DNA from: Phoronis australis
Lineage: Eukaryota > Phoronida > Phoronidae
Assembly: GCA_002633005.1 (NCBI GenBank)
Contig: NMRA01000258.1
Coordinates: 269,126 to 331,125, forward strand
DNA length: 62,000 bases
Direction: 5' to 3'
Shown: positions 1-12,100 of the stretch, piece by piece
How the letters are laid out: the number at the start of each line of letters is the position of its first letter
How positions within the stretch are numbered: the first letter of the stretch is position 1
Translations under genes and position numbers: made by a program
Notes under the pieces: model-generated
Databases searched by the model: none
What the model was told of the DNA's origin: nothing
The model's input: only the letters and a program-made list of their open reading frames with translations

Positions 1-23
1 GGGGGGGGGGGGGGGGGGGGGGG
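1..23. other. Poly-G run at window start
   Basis: The window opens with 23 consecutive G. This is probably a sequencing or assembly end artefact, or the edge of a simple repeat. No gene signal is attached to it. Confidence 0.6.
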
Positions 24-2885
24 CACGGACCCCCAAAAAAATTGTATGCGTCATGGTTAAACCGTGGCAACCGACATAGGCGTGGGGCCGCGGCCAGTCG
101 AAAAAAGACTGCGAAAACGGATGAGAGAAAATTCAATAGAACATTTGACAACTCAATGTCAGTGCATGGTTATAGTGTGAGGGCCCTGCCTTAGGACATT
201 GTTGTTAGGGTCTCAGTTTTTGCAGCACAGGTCGTCTAAACGCACTTAATAACGTGCACTTAATAATTCATATATGTATTTCGAAAAATCGAGAACATTT
301 TAAATTCAATAAGACAATATTGCAAATGCAAAACTATATTTTTACAGAGGCTTCTACGGATAACGGAGACGACTGTCGCTCTATTTTTTTTTTCTCGAAA
401 TTGTATATCACTTGAGAAAGATTGATGACCTGACAGACACATCAATTACTGCGCATTTCCTGATCTTTGAAAATATATGTCTTTTCACATTTAGGGGCCC
501 AGCCATTGAAGGGTGCCATTCATGACATACAAGTGGCCACACTTTCCTTTTTTATTGGCAAACAAAAATTATTCTTAAGGGACCGCTGACGGAAAGAGGA
601 CCCAATGTTGGCATCGATTACCTCTATTTTCCTGTTTTTTGTATATCGAACAACCGGCTTTCATGTTGAGGGAGGTCTTTTCTTGCAGGGTCACACGACA
701 ATGGAATAAACTGTCACTCTTTTCCAAGCTTAATGTTGTTTAGCCTTCTTAATGTGTCCATTTCAGACGGGACACTGCCAAGTATTCATGAGGGGAAGTC
801 GAGATTCCAAATTCGTCAAAAACAAAACGTTCGTGCACAGCAGTATAAAAGCATTCGAACCAATAAACCAAAATGTGAAAAAATACAATAAGATTGACAG
901 CCATCGAAAAGGTGGAATTTTGAAGAACGTGAAGACCACTATTTGTGAATTACACAAAATGACTATTTCCCACGGTTGTTTATAACATAGTGTTCCCTTT
1001 ATACCACGGTATCACAAGAATTGTATTTCTTTTGAAGATCATTACTAAGAGTTGTTTGTAATGAATTCGCACATGTCGAACAAACTATCGGGGCAACGAT
1101 TTGTGTTGACCATGTACATGTCGAACGGGGGTACTCAAAGTACTCGCAATTATACATAAAGATTTCAGCGTTTTTTGAAGGTCAAGTTTAACTCGTGAAC
1201 CGTTGTAGGTACCTATAAATTGAGCAAAGAATACACCTAATACGAATGCTCCATCTCCCATGTTCCCCTGCAAGCAAGCCTGTGGAAATTGCTTATAACA
1301 TTCCGTTGTGATAAACAAATTCGTTGGTTTCTGATTTACATGTTTAGGTATCTAGGAAAATCGACAGATTCATAGATTACTTTTGCAATGAAAAGCTAAT
1401 CTGGTAAAAATTCGTGATGTTTCATTGAATTAAGTTGCAGCCTGAAGTTGGAAAAACTCTATAAGTCTATACCCAAACGGTAAAGTACATTTAGACGATT
1501 TTTGCGTATCTAAAATAACTGCCAAAGACATTGATGAAATTCGGACAGTTCCCAAAAGTATACTCACAAATGGCAATAAGTTCATTGCTTTTTGGAATTA
1601 GGCACAATATTTGTTATTTAAACTCACAAACATCAGATCAAAAAGGAGTCATTAAATCAAAATAAACGCGTTGCTCATGGAATGATTTTTGGTTTCTGAT
1701 TTACATGTTTATGCTACGAATATCGACTGACTGATAGATTATTAATCGTGAAAGAAATGGCGATGCTTCACTGAACTTAAATGCAAGTTGACACTGGAAA
1801 ATTTCGATCTATCATCAGATCCTCAAATAGCTAAGTACACTAAGCAATGGATAGTTATGAATGTCGCAAAATTTTCCTCAAGATTCAACTGGCAATAAAT
1901 TGTTTGACTTAGGAACTACATCAGTGGTTAAAATTCACAAACTGTTGATCGAAAAAGAAGTTTAAGTCAAATAAATAAAATTAAACTCATTGCTTATTAA
2001 CTTAGAAAGATTGTCTTTGCTTTTCGTTGATGTTTTTAGTTTCCAGTAGTATTGGGCAGTGAATGTTTGTTCTTCAAAATTGTCTCGTTGGCTTGCCATT
2101 CCCGTGCATACTACACAGACGGATCGCGTCATGACTGACGCACCCACGTTAAAAATCATGTGTTATCATGCAGTAGTCCCGCGTAGAATATGAGTGATCC
2201 ATGGGAACTGAATTTGAACTCCAAGCGTTGAAGTGTGTACATTTTGGGACGCAATCTGTATCATTTTCCCACATACCAGAAATTGGACTACCGGCCGTGT
2301 TTCAACAAGGAATTTTGAAACAACCCAGAGGCAAAAACTTGGGACCTCGGGACTTCACCTTTTCAAAAATTCCTTCAGAGAATGACCATAATAAAACGAT
2401 TTTTCCCGAAACTGGATTATGTTAAAACGGATATTGACCTTAGAAGCAGCGCAGACGGATATGTAGGAGCTAGGATGCCTGTCTCAAGTGTACCATAGCT
2501 GAGCTTTGCTACTAGCCTGGTTCTCCGAATTTCGTACTTTCACAATGTTAGATCTCAGCTCCAATTTCTTGAGACAGTTCCCAGCTGCCAGTCTGCGCAC
2601 TGGCCCTAGGCCGAGCCTAACTCTCCATGAAAATTTTGTTGGGTCACGGTTTACTCAAATCCTGATAGCTGCACCCTCGGGATTGCCCCCCACACCTGGT
2701 ACAAATATGTCAGAATCCGGAGGACGGGGAGGGGGGGGCAGGTGGTGGCTATAGGAAGGGATGGTAGTTTGGCAGTATTTTTTGCCTTCCTTTGGGCCTG
2801 TGGTTACACGGGTAGCTTTGGTGATGGTTATGAATGTATCGTGGATTATTACTATGAAGACTACTCCTTTTAGTATATAAAATGA
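24..2885. other. Upstream stretch with no supported gene
   Basis: AT-rich DNA. Short open frames here show no family similarity and no convincing paired splice sites. The missing first exon of the upstream HMBS paralogue was sought here as a G-(S/T)-R-K-S-Q codon run followed by GT, and was not found. Confidence 0.5.
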
Positions 2886-3056
2886 TCACTTACTTAGAGA
2901 CGTGGTTGGTTGTTAGCAGACCCACCTGGTTCGCCAGGTCTTTGTCGATGAATGAGGGATTTCCCGCCTTTAGCTCGGGAAATCCCTTATTCATCGACAA
3001 AGACCTGACGAACCAGGTGGGTCTGCTAACAACCAACCACTTCTCTAAGTAAGTGA
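2886..3056. repeat. Near-perfect 81-bp-arm inverted repeat (foldback element)
   Basis: Left arm 2886-2966 and right arm 2976-3056 are reverse complements with about 3 mismatches in 81 positions, around a 9-nt loop at 2967-2975. The ends read TCACTTACTTAGAG and its complement. No clear target-site duplication is visible. It could be a small foldback transposon (MITE) or, if transcribed, a long hairpin RNA precursor. It encodes no protein. Confidence 0.85.
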
Positions 3057-3239
3057 CCATTTAATATGGTACAATGCTTCTAGAGACCAATGGCGACTGC
3101 AAGACTACTTCTCTGAGGAATGCTAGGCCTTGTTTTATTTTTATCTCACAAAAGCTCCCCGATCTACACTAAAATAAATGCAATTAAACACAGAGATTAT
3201 GTATTACTGATTTTCCCCCTTTCGCTACACTTGCCCATT

Positions 3240-3375
3240 CGAAAAATCTTTCTTGCAAACTCTTACGGCAAGATTGCTGCAAACGTTTCTGCTAGTTTAC
3301 AAGTTTGCAAACAAGTTGCGGCAATGTGTTGCCGCGAACCCTTGAAGACTTTGAAACTGGTTTGCCTCACACAAA
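3240..3375. repeat. Repeat rich in TTTGC(N)GCAA words (copy 1)
   Basis: Contains repeated words such as TTGCAAAC, TTGCTGCAAAC, TTGCGGCAA and TTGCCGCGAA. The same vocabulary fills 49470-49740, so this is a dispersed repeat family. The overlapping open frame at 3120-3500 is explained by the repeat and not by a gene. Confidence 0.5.
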
Positions 3376-3767
3376 ATTGCAAATATGCTTCAAGCTTTTC
3401 GCATGTTCACAGCAGTATCCTCGCCGCTGAAAAGTTGGTGTTTTCGATGTGTTTAAGAAGCTTTCGTCATCTGCTGGGGCGCCTGAGAGACAACAACTGA
3501 GTTTATTGGCCTGGGCACGTTTAGTGCAACGTTTGTCTCAGGCAGTGTGCATTTTTTCTTTCAGTACTACCTTTAGTCTGCTTCGTAGTCACACCGGCAC
3601 GTATTGTTTTACTAATATCAGGGCCCTGGGTCTAATATTTTTACTCGAAATTAAGTTTTCACTTCCTGTTCTACTTTAATTTGTTTAAATTTAAGATAAG
3701 TGTCTATAATTCTATGCTCCAGTACATAATGGCTTATGTGAGTAACTTTTAAATCATACTTTTTACT

Positions 3768-3781
3768 TGCTGACGTCAGCA
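3768..3781. promoter_or_regulatory. Perfect C-MARE / CRE palindrome
   Basis: TGCTGACGTCAGCA is an exact match to the CRE-type Maf recognition element bound by small Maf/CNC (NF-E2, NRF, BACH) dimers, with a CRE core. It lies 427 bp before exon 2 of the upstream HMBS paralogue. A functional role is inference, because the site sits inside a probable transposon and no promoter has been identified. Confidence 0.4.
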
Positions 3782-3791
3782 TTGAGGTTAT

Positions 3792-3851
3792 ATTTCGAGT
3801 GTGAACTCGAAATTTCGAGTGTTTACTCGAAATATCGAGTTTTTACTCGAA
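3792..3851. repeat. Three-unit 20-bp palindromic minisatellite
   Basis: Three consecutive 20-bp units (3792-3811, 3812-3831, 3832-3851). Most carry TTCGAGT and ACTCGAA as opposed half-sites, so each unit can fold as a hairpin. Confidence 0.8.
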
Positions 3852-4207
3852 TGCATAAACCATGATATAGATTAAAACTCACTTATTTTGAGTTCGCGCA
3901 CAAGTAGAACAGAAGTTACCTAAAATAATTTTGAGTTCCATTTCTTAGTAAAGATTAGTTCCCGGGCCCTGGTCAGCGCGACTCAGTCAAGAAAAGTAAT
4001 ACATGGTATAATTTTAACTTAATAAATAATTAAAGTACCTTTGTTGATAACTTTGGTTAATTGAGTGCATGTGTCAGCAGGGTCTTCATACATCTATACG
4101 TATGGTGCGAATGAAACTCAATAGCCTCTTAAATAATTATTACTAACTTGCATTACCCTGTCTTTGTTATTTATAACTCATTTCGTTTTTTATTTCTTGT
4201 ATTGTAG

Positions 4208-7200
4208 CTCGCGCTTATCCAAACGAACCAAGTAGTAGACCACCTGAAAACGTTTTACCCAGAAATGACGATCAACGTAGGTACGACTGGCTGATTTTAT
4301 TGTTTTTATCTTGCTTATAGACCTTTCGGTGGAGTAGTTTCATCACTGCTATGATGTCGTAATGGAAACAGTGGGCTTATTCTGTGCAATTTCTTGAGGT
4401 TGCAATGCGTAATGTGGACAAATTTGGTTCTCAACGTCCCAGGTTAATACCCTATTTCCAGCTGGTTTATCCAATGTGTAACGCATGACTACTACCAAAA
4501 TTTCAGTTGAGATTTTTGGCTACTTTCTGTGAGACTTGGTCTATATCTCTCCTTCGACGTGTGTACCTGTGTGCTTATAAGCTGTTCGTCAAAATCTAAT
4601 ACAGTCCTGAACCAAAGATGCTCGTAGGGAGACGAGCGCTAATGGGGGCGACCTAGAATTATTCACCAAGCAGAGTCAAAATGTTTACTTTCGGCCACTT
4701 TACGAGTCTTAGCGCTTATTAGCACTTTTTCTGAATAGATGAAAAGACTACCATCTTTTAAAAACTTTTTCAACTTCTTCAGTGCAAGGCACTTTTTCAT
4801 TTTGTTCATACATTTTTCAGTTTCCATATCAACGACAGGTGATAGCATCCTCGATGTTGCTGTGTCAAAGGTAACAAGTTGATTATATATAAGACAGTTG
4901 TTAGTGCCTCTGAACTAGTAAAAAGTGTGTATCGTGGAAAAGCAATAAACATACATGACCGTTCGGTTATGAAATATTTATAGACACCTAGTATTATGCA
5001 TACGGGGATGTTAACCACGAAAGACTTTTCTCTTAAGCAGACGAAATCTTGAGGTTGCAAAACATTCTGTTTTCTAAATTATCATATAAACAAAGAAAAT
5101 AATATCTTAGAGTAATGGGCTCAGGAGATAGTGTTCACAGTATTCAGTTGACAAGTCTGCCCCACGTATTCTCATCATTTTGTTTTTGTGATGATTGGAA
5201 ACATTTTGCTGTTATTGCTACTTTCTTCTTGTTAGATTGGTGAGAAGGGCGCGTTTACTAAAAATTTAGAAAGTGCCTTAGAGAACAACATCATTGACCT
5301 GGCGGTACACTCACTGAAAGATTTACCAGCTACGCTCCATGATGGTCTTGCTGTCGGAGCCATACTCAAGTGAGAAATTCTTTATAATGTATTTAAAGAA
5401 CAACTACAATTTTAAAGATCTTAGAACATCCGCTCATTGTTAAGGACAAGACTAAAATTAGGTACAGGAATGAATTCAACCGCTGTCATTCCTGAAACCC
5501 AGCTAGGGTTCGAAGATAGGGAATTGTTACATTGATATTGACCCAAAGTATTTGGCTGTTGCCTACGTCTACGATAGTACAGTAGGCCAACTCAATGGAA
5601 TAAAACATATCTTTAGGTTTTACATCTTCAACTAGAATTCAACGGACTCAACGATCTACATGCATGCTACATCAGCTTGTGGTGACTGAGAATTCGTCAG
5701 GCAAATTTGTTATCAAATATCGTATCTGCTCTCTCTAAGACAACACTCATGCACTAAACGCCTTGTACGACGTAAACTGTTTTTACCATAAGTGATCGAA
5801 AAAATGGTCAGTGAGTATTTTGACTACAGCATGTCAAAACGCTACCTAGGTCGCGATATAACTTTGCGCAATATTCATCTTAATCACAATCAAACTGAAA
5901 TCGTGTTGTTTTAAACTTTCAGGAGAGAAAGTCCTTGTGATGCTGTTGTCATTCATCCCAAGTATAAAGATTTCACTTTAGAAACACTTCCCGCTAAAAG
6001 GTGAGTAGATCTGTCGACTATCCAAAAAACTCCGACGGGGTTACTGGGAGGCTTCCGAGGCCCCAAACCTGCTCGATCATTTTTGTGTTGTCGTTACCTC
6101 CCAGTACACCTGCTCGTTGTCAGGGTCCCACTTGTTAGGACCCTCGTTCTGTGCTTGCATTGGTGCACCAAAGCCGTTTAAAGATGCTACTCTGAATCTT
6201 ATGATTTATGACGTCATATATTTTCAGCGTAATTGGAACAAGCGCTTTGAGAAGAACAGCACAGTTGAAGCGAAGATACCCACATCTTATTTTTGAAGAT
6301 GTTGTATCCTTACATTTGCAATTAGACCATAATTTGCTATTAATCTGCCCTTTTGTCGTAGTCCCAATTGTCTTCCACTTTATCATGAACCGGCAATATC
6401 AGTGGCACTGTCGTCGTGATCTCAACTTTCTTCATCACTATCATCGACATCAGGCTCAACATCATGCTAAGCTGTCATTGCCAACAGTATCGTCATCCTT
6501 AATCGTAATTCATCCTCGTCGTTGTCGTCTTCGCCATTGTCAATGTCACCCTCATTTCTTTAGAGTCATTTCACTGTTGTGAAGATTTACACCAACGTGG
6601 AAACCTTGACTTCTCACGACAGCGAGGGCCCATGACGTCACGCCTGAAGCAGTTGGATGAGGCGGACGACTTCGCCGCCCTGATTATGGCTGAGGCTGGG
6701 TTGAATCGACTCGGCTGGACTGACAGGATTCATCAGGTAAATGACTTAAAAAGAAACTGAACATCACAAAGGAGATGGCTTTGTTTCCAACTTTTAATTT
6801 GGTTCAACTTAGTAACGGAAATTGTATTATTTGTGCGATGATTTTTAGAGGTAATTTTTTTACTTATCAATAGAAAAAGTGAGTCTTTATGAAGATACTA
6901 GATGATGCCATTAATTTCTTGATAACAGGTACTTAGCTCAACAGAAATCATGTATTCACCCAGTCAGGGTGCTCTGGGCGTGGAGTGTAGGGCCGATGAT
7001 GACCGGATAATAAACCTGCTCCGACCTCTCAACGATTACGACGCGCTACTAAGTTGTATTGCCGAACGGGCATTTATCAAAACTCTGGTGAGTGTAAAAA
7101 CTGAATTAGGGAGATTAGAAACTGAATTTTCTTCCCGTGTTATGGTCTTTGCATCACAAGGAGCTATTTCCAGTATCTGTGGTGTGTTGATGATACCATC

Positions 7201-9121
7201 GTTTTCCTGTGCAGTTGTTACTCTTTTCATTATCCATTTATACAAGTTTTTTGGAATAGACACGTGATCCGTCGAAGAAACGTTTGATTTAGACCACGAA
7301 CAGATATAAAATTAATCTCGATTTGTTGTACGCTCCGATGAGGAATGATTTCTGGTCTAGCATATAGTGCTGTCAGCTCCAATTGTAGACAGATGTAGAA
7401 ATATGATAAAAAGGAACACAGACGTGCTTTAGATATTACGATATAATACATGTAAGTACGAGTTTTAGACAACGATGGTTTTAGCGTGACCGTAGATTTG
7501 ATGAACTGTTCTGGTGTTTGCTTTCAGGAGACGAAAGGCAGTGTCCCCGTGGCGGTGCATTCTGAGATCGACGACGGGGAGGTGGGTTAAAAGTTTCTAT
7601 GATCTGAACTTGCATGTTATATTGTCAGGGGGAACTCAAAAACGCATGTATATAATGAATACATGATACCATCTCGACAAATAAAGGGCTTTTTACTTTG
7701 TTCCGCTGGGTTCAAAATAGAAGTTATATCTGTGTCCTCTAGTATTTCTGAACCTTATATTGCACACCAACAGCATGAGAACTCCAAAAGATTGAAGATG
7801 TAGGCTGCGATTGACAACATACAGCAAATGAACACATAAAGCAGGGCGGCATACATTAACATAAAAATTGAGTTGACGAGGAAGAGCCTGTGCATATAGA
7901 GTCTTCACAGGGTGATCTGATGAAATTTGAATCACTTTCTTAAGATTTGGAGGCCTTAAGCCGGTTACTCTGCGGCATTTTGTTAGACTGTCTCAGCCTA
8001 TAATGTATGAAGTAAATCAATGCAGTTTTAATCCGCCACCCTTCAAAAATACCAACTTTTTATTCAGATCACTTGTAGTCTTGAGATTATTCCTTATTCA
8101 AATTGAAGTTGATTTCAGGTTGCAAGAGAACTGACACTTCGTTGTTTCTAGAGAAGAGGCTCTGAAATTAAGCTCATCGCGGCGTGATTTCAACGAATAA
8201 TGAACTGTCTGTCCTTTAAATATAAAAAACCCAGAAATCGCTTCCCATCCGAGTAAGAAACAAATTGAGTCCAATTTTGTTACGCAAATGGTCTAAATAT
8301 AAAGTTCTCTTCTTGAACGGAACGCAGGTTACTAGACGCTTTGATAATGTAGTGCGAAACACGGTCAAAACCTTTACTGTGACCTAGCGAGGTGTTCGTA
8401 TAGTATCACAAAGTATGTATTAGTCTCTCTGTTTTAGCGCCTATACCTGAAGGGAGGCGTGTTCAGTTTAGATGGCTCGCAGGGTGTGACGGACTCTAAG
8501 GAGGTCATTATACCTGTAGCACGCAAAAAGGTATGCTGTTATCATGAGGATTCATTTAAAATGGATGTTGGAAATTTGAAGCTGTTTCACAATCGTACTT
8601 GAAGTATGAACAAATCGTGAAAATGCACTATTGTAAAGTTTTAAATATTTCAAAAGTACACGATTTCATAAACAATGTATATGTTTTGAAATTGGATTTC
8701 GAAATAGTAAACAATTTTTATTAATGCCATCATGTGGGGTCTGAGATAAATTCTATAAATTTTTCCTAAACTTTGACGTCAGCTCATGATTACATGACAA
8801 AGCCTTTATTCAATACTGAAGTTGCAGTGTAGGACCAAGTCTTAAGTAACTTGTTATGGAACAGCCTCTAGTAATGTTAATCACTGAGATCGTTTTTTTT
8901 TCTAGAAAACTCGAGAAAAGAAGAACCGTGAGTTTACAGGCGTCGTATCCAATAGTTTCCCGTCAGATGTACTTATGAAAGCAGAACGTCTTGGCGTGGA
9001 GCTGGCTGAGAGTATAACGTTGAAAGGTGGTCAGGCAATCATAGACAGAGCGAAACAGGAATCGAGTTGTGTCAAAATTGAGACTGGTAAGGGGCGGAAA
9101 CGTCTTAAAATTGCGCAGTGA
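4208..9121 (+). CDS. Hydroxymethylbilane synthase paralogue lacking the cofactor cysteine (partial, exon 1 not found)
   Basis: Ten exons: 4208-4280, 4821-4870, 5236-5369, 5923-6000, 6228-6303, 6623-6736, 6929-7087, 7528-7581, 8438-8530 and 8906-9121 (stop TGA 9119-9121), 348 residues from exon 2 on. HMBS makes the linear tetrapyrrole hydroxymethylbilane from four porphobilinogens in cytosolic haem synthesis. Visible family motifs are [22 protein letters not shown] (catalytic Asp kept), [20 protein letters not shown] and SVPVAVH. The active-site loop that normally reads EGGCS reads ETKGS, so the cysteine that binds dipyrromethane is absent. GTSSLRR has become GTSALRR and RGN has become RGP. 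Every splice site is canonical and the frame is open, and exons 2-10 match the downstream gene in length and phase. It is therefore not a processed or decayed copy, and I infer a pseudoenzyme under constraint. The C-terminal exon is short and basic. Exon 1 may lie beyond the window. Confidence 0.88.
6304..6622 (+). other. U12-type (minor spliceosome) intron, upstream HMBS paralogue
   Basis: The donor after the EDV codons is GTATCCTTAC, matching the U12 5' splice consensus RTATCCTT. CCTTGAC at 6604-6610 fits the U12 branch site, and its A (6609) lies 12-13 nt from the terminal AG at 6621-6622. The intron is phase 0 between EDV and RGP. The equivalent intron in the downstream gene has the same signals. 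Confidence 0.8.
7528..7581 (+). CDS. Active-site loop exon of upstream HMBS paralogue, Cys replaced by Gly
   Basis: An 18-codon, phase 0-0 exon flanked by CTTTCAG and GTGGGT. It starts [12 protein letters not shown]. The same 18-codon exon at 27543-27596 in the downstream gene starts E-G-G-C-S-V-P-V. Cys is the dipyrromethane attachment site (Cys261 in human, Cys242 in E. coli). No other frame or nearby splice site supplies a cysteine here. Confidence 0.9.
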
Positions 9122-12100
9122 CAGCGGTTTGAGGAAACCGACTACTGCGAACCGTACGCCCGAAGCGTGTAGACCCTAGTAGTTACACCGAAGTGTTCTC
9201 TTTTTACTCCGTACGAATAACAATTATAATTATTTAGTAGTATTACTCGATGTAACTGCTCACTGAAGCGTTCGTTTCAGATTTTTGTTCGTCTGAAATA
9301 TATCCTAGCATTTATTGTTTTACACGATTGATTGAATTAAATTGGATGCTTATGAATGAATATCTGTACTACTCGTTGCCGCTATTACTTTTGATTATCT
9401 AGTACGTTGGGTACTAAATGAAATGACTTCTGATAGTACACTGCAAAATCGTTAGCTTGCCTTTTGTCTACACCTATACTTGTATGTTTATTATAAGGAC
9501 GTGTCCTCGTGTATCCTTCTTTGTTTTACTATTGCTATAGAGTAGTCAACCATGGTAGCGTGCAGTCGGTTACTAACTATTCGACAGTGAGCTTCCGTGC
9601 TGATTTGCATTATTTAACTGACACAGCTTGTACAGCTGGTTACATTTTAGCAAGCCGGGACACAAACCCCGGAACACCAACGCAAGCATACAGAGCTTTA
9701 GTGCGAAAATAAAATTACATTGCTCAAACTGTCCGCTTTCTAAGTCATTTGGTGCGAACCAGTTAACTTAGGCTAGAATCGGAAGGGTGGACTCATTAGC
9801 GCCAGTTCTAGAAAATGCGCCCACGGGTGTACATTTAGGTTTTATTGTTTTTGAACTGTATAATAGTTGTCTCTAAGTGACTTGTATATGAATATCGGGG
9901 TGTTGGTGAGATAATTTGATTGTTGTTTAACATGTGTACTCACGTTATGAATTTGAAATAAAGCATATCTCTCAGGTTGAGTATATCGTTGTTACAACGA
10001 CTTGGCCAATTGAAGAGAGCCGACACTAAAGACTAATGAACTAGGGAAAACATTTTAGCTTAGACCACTTATCACAGCACTACACAAAGAATTTTGTCAG
10101 AACGAAATAAGGCCAAGCAGACATATTGCTTTTTCGCTCCATGATGTAATGAAATTTTAAGTAAAAAGTTCAAATTTTAGATGTACAAGAACAGATAAGT
10201 TAGCTATTTTACAGTACAACTTACACACTGGTACCCTGTGTTTCTCGATTACTTACAGTAAAACCGGGAGCACGTCTGCATGCGTAAGAATTTTGTGGCA
10301 AAACTTCAAGCGTATTTAGCTTAGTCCAAAGATTCACATTGATGGGAATACGCTTGAATTTATTTCTCAGACAGTAACGACCTGTTAGTTCATTCTTAGC
10401 TCTGAAATCGCCTCAAGTTTCGCGAAGGAACAATTTTCGGCAATTTCCGTATCGGTAATAAGTGGCCAAATTGAAGAATTTTTTGCTACGGCCAAGATGG
10501 GTTCATGATATTTTTAGCGTAATATTACGACTGAACATAATACTCTTGCCAAATCTCAAAAGCAAACTACAAGTCAGAACACCAGGCTATAATGGCTTTA
10601 CGGGTTTCCTGCAAAATCAAATAGTTATGAAAAATTGATTATTCAAAATTTGAGAAAAAGGAAAAGCGTTCCTGAGTCACATTGAACACGCTGTAGAATG
10701 AAATCTTATATACTTTAATGAAAAACCTAACGTTTCTCAGTACCTGCCGAGCAAACCCCAGTTGTCAATTCACGAACGGAGTTATTTGGACAAATAATGC
10801 CCGCTGAGCCAATTTTGTCCGTTTAAAAGGGTTTGTGACGCCTTGTATCACGGCCAAAACTCGCTTTAAAATTAGACATCGCTGCCCTCCTTATTTCTTA
10901 CTTGAATTATATTGTTTGGTGCTATGACGGATTTCAAGGTCAACACACGTGTGTACAGTACATAATAAAACTGAATTGAGGTTTTCTTAAGTCACACTGC
11001 AAATAACCAGCATAGGTTATGAACACTTTAAAATTTTTGTTGTGTTATCTGCCGCTGTCAATTTACGATATTTAGTTAACAGCGTCACCTGTGATACAAA
11101 TCTTTAAAGAAGGGCCTCAAATCTCTTGGCAGATATGGAGGATCCATCGGTCGCATTTGTACTTTACTTCGATTTCATTCTTGGACGTGCATTTTGATGC
11201 GTGTGATTTCAGCTATTGCCTCCATTACCGGATGACTATTAGTTGGTTTAACAGCCTGACTGCAAACCAAACACCTTAATTTACTGTTGAAATTTAAATA
11301 TTTCCTATAGTTTTGATTACTGCTCTGCATTGTAGTTGTGTTAGAATCATAATGCAATTGTATTATTCGAGACAAAATTCGGCCCGATTAAGGTAAGAAT
11401 TCAAATGTTTATGCGGTGGGATGTGGTCTTAAAACTATCATTTTTGGTTTTACATAACGTTGAAGTGTACTAGTTTATACTCCTTTTTCAAACAATACCA
11501 CTTACACCGTCACTTGAAGTATTCCAAAACGACTTCTCTTACACAAATGTTTCACACGGTTTGTCGCTTTGATGCTCCGGCTTTCTTTAGGCTCAAACAT
11601 CAATGAACAATCACAGGGTAGTATGTTCGACACCGCATACACAATGGCTAAATATTTGAGTGCGTTTTTGTGACAATGCTGCCATTTAGTGACATGTGTA
11701 GAGTACAAAGTCCCCTCAGACCCTCAAAATTGATGAAGCTCTTCGCGACATCCACCGTTAATAACTAAAAAGAAACTTTTTATGTGCTTGTAATCAAAGT
11801 TTTATTCTGAGGTCACGTGCTTCTTCGTTGTCTCTTGATGCCTGCCCGGTCTACATCTTGAGGATATACACATGAATTGGAAAATCGTCAGTGGTGAACT
11901 CAGTTCACGAGTTTCCGGGCGTATTATATAAAATTTAGATCAAATATTGATGGGTTATCAAATAATCAAAAACGACGAATGTCCAGCCAGACAGAAGCTC
12001 AGACGAAAGATTGGTGTCAAGTTTCTCCGGAACCAATGATAACAAGACTTTGGTGTCCTTGAAATGGTCATGTACTTTATATCACACTTGCATAGCGACC

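Larger units (their letters stand above)
3620..3972. mobile_element. Candidate TIR element (hAT-like ends) upstream of HMBS paralogue
   Basis: The left end reads CAGGGCCCTGGGTCTAAT and the right end is the complement of CAGGGCCCGGGAACTAAT, agreeing at 14 of 18 positions. The inner sequences next to the termini (GTTCTACTT and complement) also pair. At about 353 bp it is non-autonomous size. Ends starting CAGGG suggest the hAT superfamily by inference; no 8-bp target duplication was seen. It contains the palindromic minisatellite at 3792-3851 and the C-MARE-like site at 3768-3781. Confidence 0.45.

Noticed and set aside
2638-2658. V-G-S-R-F-T-Q codons resembling the HMBS exon 1 motif G-S-R-K-S-Q
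   Set aside because: The following bases are ATCCTG, not a GT donor nor a good AT-AC donor, the Lys is missing, and nothing upstream resembles an HMBS N-terminus. Treated as chance.
6208-6582. 124-codon open frame
   Set aside because: It is HMBS exon 6 (6228-6303) read through its U12 donor into intron. The His-rich continuation is intronic.
9083-9092. Alternative donor GGTAAGG inside the last exon of the upstream HMBS copy
   Set aside because: The frame reaches a stop 30 bases later, and no further exon similar to the other copy's tail was found downstream. The unspliced end is simpler.
4208-9121. Upstream HMBS copy as a processed or decayed pseudogene
   Set aside because: It has introns at all the family positions seen, canonical splice sites including a U12 intron, no frameshift and no premature stop in 348 codons.
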